Assembly (NCBI GenBank): GCA_002104985.1
Contig: MCGO01000140.1
Location: 35,713 to 99,712 of the forward strand
Reading direction: 5' to 3'
Source of the DNA: Rhizoclosmatium globosum
Lineage: Eukaryota > Chytridiomycota > Chytridiomycetes > Chytridiales > Chytriomycetaceae
Length of the DNA: 64,000 bases
The notes under the pieces are model-generated. The model had not been told where the DNA came from. It did not search any database and saw only the letters and a list, made by a program, of their open reading frames with translations. A program made the translations under genes and the position numbers. The stretch's first letter is position 1; every line of letters begins with the position of its first letter. Shown here one piece after another: positions 43,084 through 55,544 of this stretch.

Positions 43084-46000
43084 TTATGTTGAAATGCAGA
43101 CAGCTGAGTCATTCACAGCTGCTTCAACTTCAGCTTGGGTTTCTTGTTTACTTTTCTCGACTTTTGAATCTGTTTCAGAATGTTTAAGATGAGCAACCTT
43201 TCCACTTGTTACAGTTGTCAAGAATTCAGGTAAAGTATTTGCCAATGTGTCTATTGGATTGGTCTCAACAACATGAGAATTTTGTGCAGAGCTTGATTGT
43301 AGGTCCTGGCTGTTTGAAAATGTTGAGTTGTTGGCATTCTCTTTCTCTGTCATCTCAATTTCCTCAAAGATATCTTCATTCCCTGGGCTTAAAGTTGTAC
43401 TTTCATTGATTTTTGAATTTGCTGGCTCAATATGAAAAGCATTTATGTCCAATCTATCATGTAAAGGTGGAGTCGTTGCAGGCTTTACATCACTTTGATC
43501 AGATAATTCTGTCGCATATGGTTCAGTGTAAACAGATTCAGATTCTTGATGATTTTCCTCAACAAAATGCCCTCCAGATTCATTAATGGTAACATTATTG
43601 CATTTATGTCCCAACAATTCAGTGTTTGTCAAGGTTTCATGGTTTTCACAGTGAGCTATTGGTTCTAATATATTTTCTGCAACAATTACGTTTTTATCTG
43701 TTGGAAATTCTATAAATTCCAATGTTTCAGCTAAACCGTCCTCAATTCGGACGTCACTTGATATATTATTATCAGGCTCTTCGATAATGTCAATTTGAAG
43801 TGAATCTACTCCGACAATGTTTGCATTCCCAATTTTGATTTTCTTGGACGGTTCCACTAGATGCTTTTCACTAGGAGCCCTACTGAGCTCCAGTATGCTT
43901 GATTTGTTGAAAGAACTAACATTTTCAGACTCAACGCTGCACTCATTCATACTTAGTAACTGCTGGTCATTGGTTTCACTTGGATTGGATTTAAGATTGT
44001 CGACATTTTCTGCATTATTCTCATTGTAAAGAACCAAATTTAGTGGTTCTACTGCTGTTGAATATGCATCAAATGTCTCAGTGCTTCCACTTTCCAAACA
44101 ATTTTGAGTATTAATGTCAATTTGTAGAACGGATTTAGCAATTTGCCCTTGAATTTCACTATTTCTGCTAAAGTCTGAATGTTCAGAACTTGCCTCACAA
44201 TTTTCCTCAACATCAGCATTATCTTCTGTCAAAATTGGGTCTGTGCTGTTAAATTCTTCTGTCACAGTGTCTGACACATCAGAACTATTTTTTGCAGGTT
44301 CAAGCCTTTCCTCCATCAGTTCAAGTTTAGGTTGACTTATGATAGACATGACAGAGCCTGCAACAAATTCAACTTCACTCACACGGCCCACTTCTTCCAG
44401 TGCAATTTTGATGGCTTCATTTTGTGGCTCAAATATGGTTATATTGCTTTCAAAAGAACTAGCAATTACACCAGTAGAATCCAGATCAACAGTATAGCTT
44501 TGATCAGAGACTTGGCCTTCTTCACAAGTTTTTTGAGTAACTGATGTAGTATCATACTTAAGCTCGTGAGCAATATTTTCAGACTCTACTGATTCAAGTA
44601 ATTGATTGTAATGTCCATCATCTGTAACTGCTGAGATTTCATTATTTTTGACTTCTCCTGTTGTCGAAGCTGTACGCAAAACTTCAGCAATTAACCCTTC
44701 CAACTGGTTACAAGAACCAGACACGTTTTTGGAGGCTTCAGTATCTTGGCACTCTTGGGTTGATTCCTGTTCTTTCTGAGCACAAGGAATACCTTTGCCA
44801 CTGCCCTCACAATCCTCTGCAATTACTATGCCACTAAGAGACAAGTTATTATTACTGTTTAGTTCAGATGAAGAGTCAGTATTGGCTCCTAAAGCCACTT
44901 GTGTTTTATCAATGTTTGCAGCTAAATCAGGCTCACTCATCGCCTGAGGAAAAGTTGACAATGCTGTCTCAAACAAAATGATATGACTGTCCTCTTCACT
45001 TTGAGTTAACGTCATTGTAAACTTTGGCGTTGAAGGATTATGTTCATAATTCAAATTAACATCAGCCAATGGAGTTCCTTGTTCAAGAGACTGATTTGAT
45101 TTGCTGCAGCAAAACTCAGGTTGGCTTTGATTAAAATCTGTGTTTTCTATTGTGCTGGGACAAGAATCAATTGCAAGTGTGGGACTATGAGTCAAGTTAG
45201 CAGAAAAAATTCTTTCAAATAAGTACTCAACTGTTGCAGATATTTCTCTGAATCAAAAATTGCTTCTAATATAAGGCTGGAATCCAATATTTTTGCGTCA
45301 GAATTCTCAATAGAGTAATCTTGAATCAAAGCTTTCATGTTTTCATCAGTAAGATGTTCAGAAGACAGTTGGATTTTGTTTTCCTCAGCATTGCTTGAAA
45401 CTAAATTGCTAAGATCATCTTCCAAGCTGATTTTGTTTCTTTCAGCAGTCCCATTTGTAGTAAAGGCTATCATGGTTCAGTTTCAGTATATGCAAATTGT
45501 TGTCTTACATAATTTAGAACAGTTTTCTTCAGATTCAGAATGTGTTTTGTGGTTATTGGCTGTGCTATTTTGTTCACAGTTGGGAGAAAAACAACTTGTA
45601 AGATCATCTTTTGAAGTCATAAAAGAGATTCCTTCAGTGAATTCTATCAAAAATTAGCAAAATTTGAACCAAAAATGATCTCACCAAGCCCATCAACAGA
45701 ATCTTCAAGCCTTGTTCCAATATCAAAGTCGTGTTGTGAAAGCTTGTGTGGAAAGTCACTTGAAGATACTAATCTGTTTGCTCGAGGAACATCCAATGTT
45801 GCAGCAGAGGAAGGATTATGTTGTAAATTGAATCTAACAGATGACATTGATGCAGGATTATTATGTAGATTCAGTTTCCCTTTTGATTGAATGCTTGAAA
45901 GTGATGTTTGGTTGTTCAGTAAGTTAAATTTAACAGATGTTGTGGAAGAAGGATTTTCCAACAAATTCATCTTGCTTCTACTTCTATCCAAACCTATTGA

Positions 46001-49000
46001 AGACTTTGATGCAGGGTTAGTATGTAAACTATATTTCGCAATTGACGTGGGTTTGGATTCTTCAAGAGATAACTGAGAATTGTGATCTGAATCTGTTGCC
46101 TGAACTTTCTTGACAGTGTCAATAGATAAAAATGATAGCCTTGTATTATCCTTGATAGAAAACTTTGATAATGATGGCTCATTTTGTAATGTATAAATAG
46201 AGCGACCACCATACATGCTTAAGCTCAAAGAATTGTATGACTTATAGATTTTTGAGTTGACAGATGAGCGTCTGTCTACATATGAGCGTCCGCCAATAGT
46301 GCTAACAATAGAAGGTCTATTTTTCAGTCTTGAAAACTTCACCGTTGATGCTACAGATGTACGGTGTTCAGACTTCCTTGCACTGGATTCAAACTTAATA
46401 GACTTAAGCCGTCCAAGATTATCTGAACTGCTCTTGAGTGATTGAAGTTGGTCACTCCTTTCTGAACTCATGGTGTCAACATCATATAATTTAGTTTCAG
46501 AGGAAAATGTGCTGTATTTTCGTGACTTTTTAGCAGCTTTTTTGAATTGAAGAAGTGCAAATAGTCCTGTAAGTCCTCCTTTAGACTTTTTTTCTTTTGC
46601 TCTATTGTCTTCACAAGAATGTTCAGTCTCAATTTCACAAAGAGAAGCACTATTTGGGTATTTCTTTTTATGTATTGTTAGAAGAATAACATGGTAATCA
46701 CTTTTACCTTATTGCTAATCTCAATGTTGCTTGCTCCATGACTTGACAAGAGAGCTTTCATTTCAGGAATACAGAACTGTTGTGCATAATGAAGTGGAGT
46801 TTTTCCGTCTTTGCTTCTTGCATCTATATTTGCCCCAGAATCCAACAAAAGACTTACTAAAGGCAATGACCCTTGCTTCACTGCAAGATGCAAGGGTGTT
46901 TCCAATGTATCCCTGGCATGAACAGAAGGATTAAAGTTGTTTGTAAGTAATATTTTGGCAGTCTTATAGGCACCAAATTTAGAAGCTATATGCAGTGGTG
47001 TAAATCCATTCTGATTAAAAGATTCTGATGCTCCCTTTTCTAATAATGCCATAGCCACGTCAACAGAGTCATACTGGCATGTAAAATGAAGAGGAGTTTC
47101 ACTGTATATTGTAAGTGATGAAATACTGGCACCCTTTGAAATTAACAATTGGGCCACATCCTTTGAATTGTTCTTTGCTGCTATATGAAGAGGAGTTTCA
47201 GCGTCTTTTGACTTAGCATCAATTACTGCTCTCTTTTTCAATAATATTTCAGCTATATCAACCTTGTTTTGCATAGCAGAACAGTGCAAACAATTCCATC
47301 CATCAGCATTAACAGCATGAAGTTTAGCTCCTTTACTGCAAAGTAACTCAAACATTTCAACACTTCCTTGCAAGGATGCAAAATGAAGGGGTGTCATATT
47401 ATCATTATTAACAATATTAGCTCGAACTCCCTTTGAAAATAAGAGCTTTGCAAAGTCAATGTTAGAATTTTGGGCTGCTATGTGGAGTGCTGAGTTTCCA
47501 TTTGTTGTGACAGCATGTAATTGAACTCCGCGTTGCAATAATAGATTTGCCACATTAACTGATCCTGATTTTGCGGCAATATGCAACAAAGTTTCATTGT
47601 CATTTGTCATGACATCCAATTTTGCTTTGTGCATGATCAATAATTCAACAATGTCAATAAATCCAGTTTCAACAGCAAAGTGCAGTGGTGTCCATCCCAG
47701 ATGGGACTTTGAATTTAGATTTGCTCCAATACCACTAAGTATTTCCACTACTTCATTGCTCAAATTTGAAGTTGCAATATGCAGTGCAGTCAAACCTTCA
47801 TTTGTGCAGAGCTCATATGAAGCATCCTTTGAAAGAAGATAATTTACAAGGTCTGTGTTGCCGTTCATACAAGCATAGTGAAGTGCAGACCATTTATCCA
47901 TTGTAAGTGCATCAATATGTGCAGAATTCTCAATTAAGAGCTGACAAACATCAAGAAATCCATTAATTGCACTATAATGTAAGGGAGTCCAAAGCTCATT
48001 TGTTCGACTATTTGGATTAGCTCCACTCTGCAGAAACAGATCCAGAATATCTAAAAAACCTTTTTCAGCAGCCCAGTGTGTAGATGTGCGCTTGTTACAG
48101 TCAGCAGCCTCAATTGATGCATCCATTCCAATCAACATTTCACACACATCCAAGTTTCCAGCCATTGAACTACAGATCAATGGTGTCCAGCCCTCAACAG
48201 TTTGAGCCTCAAGCTCAGCTCCATGGTTCAGCAAGATATCAACCATCTCCAAATTGCCTGATACACAAGCACAATGAAGTGCTGTCCATTGATCTTTTGT
48301 TCGGACTTCACAGTTTGCACCATATAGCAAAAGCAGCTCAACATCTGCTTTACTCTCATTGATCATTGCCAAGTGAAGTGGTGTCATATTATCCGTATTT
48401 TCAACATTAATGTTGGCTTTGTTTTTGAGAAAGACTTCTGCACATTCTGTTGAACCATATTTGATTGCTGTTAGAAGTGGTGTGGATCCATCAATTGCTT
48501 GCAAGTCTAAAATAGCACCAGCATTTATGAACAAGTGAACCACATCAATGGATCCAAATTTTGCCGCATAATGAAGAGGTGTTTCTCTAAGAACAGTTTC
48601 TGCATCCAACAAGGCTAAATTTGCAAGCAAAAACTGGCAGGTACTCTGAGATCCATATTTGGCAGCCATATGCAGAGGTGTTTCTTTATCTTTTGATGCA
48701 GCATTCACATCTGCTCCATGCTTGAGTAAGATTTGAATAATATCTGTGCATCCATTATCAGCAGCAAAATGAAGTGGTGTAAAATCATCCTTTGTCCTAG
48801 CATCAACACTTGCACCTTTTGATAAAAGCAGCTCTGCATTTTCAACACTTCCACTAATTGCAGCAAAGTGGAGGGGGGTGAAGCTTTCTGCATTTAGAGC
48901 ATGAATATCTGCCCCCTTATTGATTAAAAGCTCACAACAGTCACTTCGCACATTTTGTGCTGAAAAATGCAATGGTGTGTCATCACAAAATGTGAGTGCA

Positions 49001-52000
49001 TCAACTCTAGCACCTTTAGAAAGAAGTAACTTGACAACGTCAACACATTCATGGTTAGCAGCCAAGTGCAATAATGTTTGATTTCTTTCATCAACAGCAT
49101 CCTGTGAAGCACCTTTTGAAAGTAATAGTTCAACTAAATGAGTGTTTCCTTTACTTGCTGCAATATGGATGGGCATTCTATTGTCGTCATTCACTGCATG
49201 AAGGTTTGCCCCTGCCAGGATAAGACTTTCTGCAACTTCTTTGTGACCATTTCGTGCTGCATAATGAAGTGGTGTCCAGTTTTCATTTCTTCTTGCTGAC
49301 ACACATGCACCATGTTGAATTAATAATTCAACAGCTTCTTTATGGCCATACCAGGTTGCTAAATGCAATGGGGTCTGATTTGTCTTGTCACGGGCTTCTT
49401 TTTCAGCTGATTTTTGAAGTAGTAGAGCTATAATGCTTATTTTACCATATTGTGCTGCTACATGGAGTGCTGTTTGTTTCATGTCATTTTGTGAATCCAC
49501 AAGAGCACCTTGAGCTAAAAGTAGTTCAGCAACACTAGTGAATCCATTTCGTGCAGCAAAATGTAATGGTTGCCAGCATTTGTTTGTCTTACAATCAGTC
49601 AAGGCACCATGCTGAAGAAGAATGTTGACCACTTGTTCATGACCATTATCTGTTGCAACATGTAGGGGTGTCCATTCAAAGTCATCAATTTCCTCAACAT
49701 TTGCTCCTTTCTGAAGAAGAAGCTCTACAGTTTTGACATGACCTTGCTCACAACAATAGTGCAAAATTGTTCGGCCAGCATCTTGATGGTTTGCCTTTGT
49801 TAGTGACTTCAAGTCAAAGTCTTTTTCAACGTCAAGATGATTGTTCCAGGCACGAACAAAGAGGCCATCCTATTCAAGTTTAATAAAGTAGTATATTCAG
49901 TGATACCCTTACCATTTTAATAGATGATTTGAATGGTTCAAAGTATTGACGTCTTCTTGCTGCACTGAGAAGAAAAACTATGTCTTTCTTTCCAAACATT
50001 TCAGCATAAACAAAAGGGGTTCTGCCATCTTCATCTTTCCATTCAAAAAATGGATCAACACAACCAAGATACTTCAAAAAAACCTTAACAGTATCCAGGA
50101 TCCCTGATCGAACAGCAGCGTGAAGGGTTGTTCTACTGCAGTAACCCTTAGTCATAGGATCTGCTTTACCAAACGCAAGTAGATGATCACATATGTCAGT
50201 CTGGCCCAAGGCAGCTGCCTCAAAAATAAGTGCATCTTCAAAGCACTTAGCATCATCCGCATCAATTAATATTTGTTGTCCATTGCCTGAAAATAAAACT
50301 AGCTTAATCAGCCAGTTGATTCGCTTTTTAAATGCAGTAACAAGGGTAGCTGCTCCATAACTACTGACAAATGTTCTAAAGACTCCAAGAAAGTGATTGT
50401 CATTGATATCAAATTGACCCTCTAAATGATTGATCCATGTGAATGAATATTCAACAAGAGACAGTGGAATATCCTCAGAAATGCATTTGACGGAAGAAGG
50501 GTAGGGATGATAGCCCATGAACACTGCATATAATTCCCTGATAGGGCAATCAACATGGCATTGTGTTAAAATTTCAACAGCTTTCTTTGCAACTTCTATA
50601 TTAGCTGCAGCGATATTCAAGAACTTGTAAACGGCATTTTTATCACAAGTTAAGTAGTCATAGACTGTTTTGTGTTTGAACTCAATTGGACTTGTGACTG
50701 GATCTTCACGACTTTTGAATAACGGAAGAATCCAAGAGAGTTGAGCCTCAACAACAAAATCATCCAAGTCTGCCAGAATCGCCAAACATTTCACAGTCAT
50801 TGGAACTCTGAGTGCAACCAACATAGCAAGCAAGTTGAGGACATGTTTCACAATTTCATCATGAGGTGCATCCAGAATTTTGTCAAGCACTTGTTCATAC
50901 AGACTATCATTGCTCAAGTCATTTTTCACTATCGCAAGAAACCGTTTTTCAAATTCACGAGATGATTTTGGTGATGTTGGAGTATCCAGTGTTGCAAATG
51001 CAAGAGTTAAGGTCAAAAAGTTTCCCTTGGACTTATCCACCAGCTCCTGAGTCCAAGAAGACACTTTAGAGTTTGCCTTTAAACATTCGTAGAACTCAAA
51101 TCTCATTTGTGCAAATTTTTTCAGGTCAGCATGATTTTTTGGGTCATCTTCATGGAACTGAAATTGAGTTGAGCGGCTGAGACTTTTACGGAGATCGGGG
51201 ATTCCTGGCCTGCTGGTCACATAAAATCTTATAGTTTTGGGAATATGGATACTTGCAATTATAGCAGCAAACTCTGCTCTTGTTGCTGAATAACATTCAT
51301 CAAGAGCATCTAAACATATAATTGTGGGTTTGCATCCCAGAGGCTTTACAATCAGTGTATGAAACAGCTCATATAAAGCAGGCTCAGAATCTGCACACTG
51401 AAACCATTCCTTGTTGCTATCACAAGCAGCAAGCATTGCTCTCCTGACATCAGTATCTTGGAGGGCCAGCTGTTAATAGAATAGGTTAAGAGAGGACTAC
51501 AAATGAAGAGAGTTAACCTGATATGCAATAGACTGAATACACTGAAATGGACTGTTTCTTGTCATGTGTGCAAAATAGAAGACTGCTAAGTATGCATGCT
51601 CCTCAGTCTTAAGTCTTTTCACAATCATTTCTGTCATAGTTGACTTCCCGCATCCTGGATTTGCTATCAACCAAAAAATTTGCCGCTCTTTCTCAGATGA
51701 GTCCTCAGTGTCAGAATCACTGTCTGCATTGCCATTGGCTTGATCAGTGCCTTGGAACCAGCTAGCTACTCTGGACGTAATCCACTTTCTGCCACAAAGC
51801 TGACGAGCTTCAGGATTATACTTGACAGGCTTTAAATATGCAACCAACTCTAATCTGATTGAAATATCAATAAAACTCATGCTATTATGTTCTGTACTTA
51901 CAATATCTCATCGTCTGTTTTTGTTGGAACAACATTTTTTGCAATCAAGGCATTCTTAACACTTTCAAGTCTTTTGGCAATGTCTTCATGGTATGCATCC

Positions 52001-53971
52001 TGCTTATTTTCCATTCTATCTACAACAGATTTTGTTTCAAGAATTACTGCTCCTGTCACCATTGCCATGTGTGTTTGAAGCTCTTCCTGGGTCCTCTGTA
52101 AGCGCTGTTTGAGTTCCTCAAGAGTCTTCTTGTCAGTTCCAATGTTCCAGGCTTTTCCAAGTTTTGAGCTGAGGCCTAATTTATGTCAATAGAATTCAAC
52201 AGTGCACTGGTCAGTACCTTTTGCTGAATTGCTTTCCTTGCTGTGTTTCAAATAGATCACAACAAGCTCATTTGTACAGGCTAACAACTCTTTCACACTA
52301 TTTCCAAGGAGTGTGCATTTAGTCATATCATTTTCAATTGCAGTTATGTCCATCTCTAAATACAGCTGAAGTTTTGGCAAAACGTCTCCATAGTCCTTTG
52401 CAAGATCTTTAAATCCTTCCCCTGTTTCATTTACGTCTTTTGCAAGCTGTTTAATTTTTGGAGAGTCAGTGTCTGTTTAATATTCTATTGAGTGATACCT
52501 TATATCCAGCAGACACAATCATCCAAGATACTTTGACAATGGGATGGACATTGGCTATTGCGTCAACTGATTGAACCAGCTTATCGGCAATATCCTTCAT
52601 GCTTGACACTGCTCCACTTGCAACTTTTGCAACATCTCCAACTGCACCCCCAAGCTGAATCCCAGTCTCAATTGCAGAATCAAAAGCTGTTTTGAAACTT
52701 GATAGTGTTTCTTTCGAATCGTCAAGCTTTGAGAACAATGCTGCCATTTCTGATTCAGCTTTCCCTGAAAGTGAGGAAACCATTTTGAAGGATGAGTCTT
52801 TGAAGTCTACAAATGTGGATGGGTGGTTTTCATCAATCCATTTACTGAGAGTGGGTTTTGGTGGCAGCATTTCTTCTGTTTGGTGTTAAGTGTTATGAAG
52901 TATTCTCAGTAAGATACAACAAACCAATTATAGCATCTAATGGTAGTGTGCTGGCTTGATCACTAATAGAAGCAATAATCGATGTTGCAGTTGTGTTGAG
53001 TTCAGAGGCTATTGCCGTTGTTGATTTCAAGGTATCACCAACAAGAAGTCCCAACTGGCCAGCAGCAGACACAGCGGATCCAAATGCACTCTCTGATATT
53101 TTAGTTTTCAGAGTTTCACCCAACTGCCCCCCAACGGTATGTACTGCCTCCACAGCCTTCTGCTTGAGGCTGTTAAGGGTTTCCGCATCCTGCATCATCT
53201 CTCTTATAGTTGAGCCAGTTTCTGCAAGACTTGTCAATGCTGATTTAGTTGAGTCAAGTTGAGCCGATAGCTCTTGGACAGTCTTCACAGCACTTTCCCC
53301 ATTTTGCAGCACATCTCTACTGGCTTTGTCAACACTGGAGACAACGGCACTCATTGTTTCATTTTTAAGCGTATCAATTTTTAGTAGAGCTGTTGACTGG
53401 ATCTGCTAAATTGGGAATCAACAACGCATTGAATCAAACATGATTACTCACATCAATACCATCTGAAATCTGATTGCGTGTCTGCTTAAAATGAAAATAG
53501 CTTGAACTCATGTACCCGAATGAATCGAGAAACTCACATTCTTCAAGTCAGCAACACCATCAACACCAACAGCCGCAACATCCTCTATATCCCGTCGAAG
53601 ATCCGATCCAACCTCCAACTCCAACGGCGGCAATGTTGGGATATTTTCGAGCGGCAAGACGTCCACACGTCTATTAATCAATTTGTTGTTGTCAAAGAAC
53701 GCCGGCAGCGATCCAAGAAGCTTCCCCGACGCGTTTTTGTCCAGGTCTTTCGGCGATGCTAAGGGAGAAAGGTAAGAACAGGTGATTGATGAGACAAGAG
53801 GGGCGGAGACGTGGCCCTGTTTTCGTGACAAACCTTTGTTGACTAGTGACTCGGGTACCACACTGGCAGGTGAGACTGGATCCCCGAGAAGAGGTGGTTC
53901 GAAAGAAGGTGGTTAATGGATCGCAGCTTAAGCCGAGGGAGAGCCTTACCTTTTGAACATCCGCCTCCCAT
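43084..53971 (-). CDS. giant NACHT-ankyrin (NLR-like STAND) protein
   Basis: Thirteen exons: 53971-53950, 53875-53834, 53758-53538, 53484-53452, 53405-52925, 52875-52499, 52472-52218, 52175-51902, 51875-51518, 51469-49913, 49869-45685, 45643-45509 and 45466-43084 (about 3,441 residues). The start MGGGCSK fits N-myristoylation at Gly2 plus palmitoylation at Cys5. Residues 30-560 are helical and Ser/Ala-rich, reminiscent of N-terminal domains of fungal STAND proteins. A NACHT-type NTPase follows: Walker A IANPGCGKST (about 645), Walker B TIICLDALDEC (about 740). About 31 ankyrin repeats fill roughly 1,225-2,265. The tail of some 1,170 residues has NNPAS-type repeats, then an acidic Ser/Glu/Asn-rich region. 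STAND proteins sense a ligand through repeats and signal through the N-terminus. One-base breaks near 52450, 46710 and 45217 are inferred; each restores exact exon phase. Introns at 52498-52473 and 51901-51876 are 26 nt. The role is unknown. Confidence 0.8.
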
Positions 53972-54260
53972 TATTGATTATCAGTGGCCAACACGGTCTG
54001 AAGTTCCAGGCTCTTTTTTGTCGACGCTATGTAAATCCCCATATCCATGTCTTCAAGTCTTGGCTAGTTCTACTCCCGATTGTAGTCTGAAAGTGGATAA
54101 GAGCGACGAACGAGTCCAATAACACGACGTCTCATATCCCACAAAGCAAAGGTGAACCAATAATGATATTTAATGCAACCATAACATGAAGTAATAAAAA
54201 CCTCCCAAACACACCACATCCAACCCTCCATGATCAATCAATCAAACAACCTCCGCGTAA

Positions 54261-54773
54261 TCAGAGCACCAACACCAACGCAACAACCCCAACCACAACC
54301 TCCCACCCACCACCAACCCCTCCCATCGCACCACTAAACTGCGATCCCGCCGCCTTCGCACTCCCCGTCGCCGGCGCCGCAGACGAACTCGCCGCACTCA
54401 CAGCACTGCCCACCGTCACCACAATCCCCAACAACCCCTGCGCAATCACAACACCCGCCGAAACCGCCGTCAACGGATCAACCGAATACGTCGACGTCGA
54501 CGACGACGTGTCTGTGTCCGCCTGTCCGGCAAGCGCAACAACGGGACTCGGGGCGGGCGATGGCGAGGCAGCGACGTTTGCGGAGAAGAGTTGCGGTTGT
54601 TGTTGGGATGTGGCTGTGTTTTGGGGGTCAAGTGCGAGTGTTGCTGTTGCTGCGGGAATGGCTGTGTTGGCTGTGTTGAGTGTGGCGGTTTCGGTTGGGT
54701 CGTCCCGTGCGTTGGCGGGTGCGGCATGGACTTGGATGACAGAGGTTATGAGGAGAATAGGCACGAGGTGCAT
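54261..54773 (-). CDS. small secreted protein, probable GPI anchor
   Basis: 170 residues. A cleavable signal peptide (HLVPILLITSVIQVHAAPA) is followed by a Thr/Ala/Ser-rich, probably O-glycosylated chain, and a hydrophobic C-terminus (VVVGVVALVLVL) after small residues (GSQFSGAMGGVGGG). That pattern is typical of GPI-anchored cell-wall proteins. No Cys pairs or catalytic motif. The next gene has the same overall plan. Confidence 0.7.
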   Translation of the reverse strand: MHLVPILLITSVIQVHAAPANARDDPTETATLNTANTAIPAATATLALDPQNTATSQQQPQLFSANVAASPSPAPSPVVALAGQADTDTSSSTSTYSVDPLTAVSAGVVIAQGLLGIVVTVGSAVSAASSSAAPATGSAKAAGSQFSGAMGGVGGGWEVVVGVVALVLVL

Positions 54774-54947
54774 CGTTTTCGGTAGAGTGTGGATCTTTCG
54801 ATGAGTATAAAAGTAGTGTTCATGATGGGAAGGGTAGATATGATATGTACTGAACCTGACGGGCCAAATTCTAGTTTCGGCAAGGGGGGTGGGGTGTGTG
54901 ATTCAAACTGACTGGATACTTTTCGGACATTTTTATTAATCTGTTTT

Positions 54948-55427
54948 TCACAATAAAAGAGTGGGTAAAGCAAGAATCCCAAACGACACAACAATTCCTG
55001 CGAGAGAAGCGCTTTGCTTCCAAGTCGTTGTCGATGTGGCCGGTTTCGTAATCGGAGCTGGATAACCACCCGTTGAAGCAACAGCTGTCATCGTACTTGT
55101 CCTGGAGCTACAAATCTCGATCTGACAAGTCCCTGAAGCGCCAGGCATAATCGGATAGGGTGGCAGCACACAAACGAGTCCCGCTTTACACACGGCAGAA
55201 TATTGAAGTGGCTGTTGACACGGTCCTCCGACGTCGCTTACTTTAAGTGTACAGATTCCAGCTGATCCTGGTGCACCTGACGTAGAAACACAGTCCAAGT
55301 TTGTGTCGCAAATGGGGGCATTTTGGATGGAGCCCCCACAAGCACCGCCCACAGCAACTGGAACTATATTTGCCGCAGAGACGGCGATCGAGAACACAGC
55401 GAAAAGATTGAAGATATCGATTTGCAT
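54948..55427 (-). CDS. small secreted Cys-rich protein, probable GPI anchor
   Basis: 159 residues. The signal peptide is IFNLFAVFSIAVSAANIVP. The mature part has about nine cysteines in spaced pairs (GGACGGS, APICDTNLDC, GICTLK, GGPCQQP, AVCKAGLVC, GTCQIEIC), resembling dickkopf- or EGF-like knots, then a Thr/Ser-rich stalk and a hydrophobic C-terminus (GIVVSFGILALPTLLL). It is likely a surface protein held by GPI. Function unknown. Confidence 0.7.
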   Translation of the reverse strand: MQIDIFNLFAVFSIAVSAANIVPVAVGGACGGSIQNAPICDTNLDCVSTSGAPGSAGICTLKVSDVGGPCQQPLQYSAVCKAGLVCVLPPYPIMPGASGTCQIEICSSRTSTMTAVASTGGYPAPITKPATSTTTWKQSASLAGIVVSFGILALPTLLL

Positions 55428-55544
55428 AGTGGTTTTTGGAGTGATTTGTGGATTGATTTCCTTGTGATGGGATTGTAATTCTATATCGTTATTGAGTTCA
55501 ATGTCTCCCGTAGGAAGTCCCGCCAGCTCTGCTTTGTCCCACTG

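Noticed and set aside
46650..46710. An intron GTAAAAG...ATAG ending the ankyrin exon near 46.7 kb
   Set aside because: Splicing it gives an immediate stop; a single added base at 46710-46711 keeps one open frame through the segment, and total exon length then fits the phase.
51887..52078. Plus-strand frame with hydrophobic residues in the NLR-like locus
   Set aside because: It is antisense to a coiled-coil exon and disappears once the minus-strand exons are placed.
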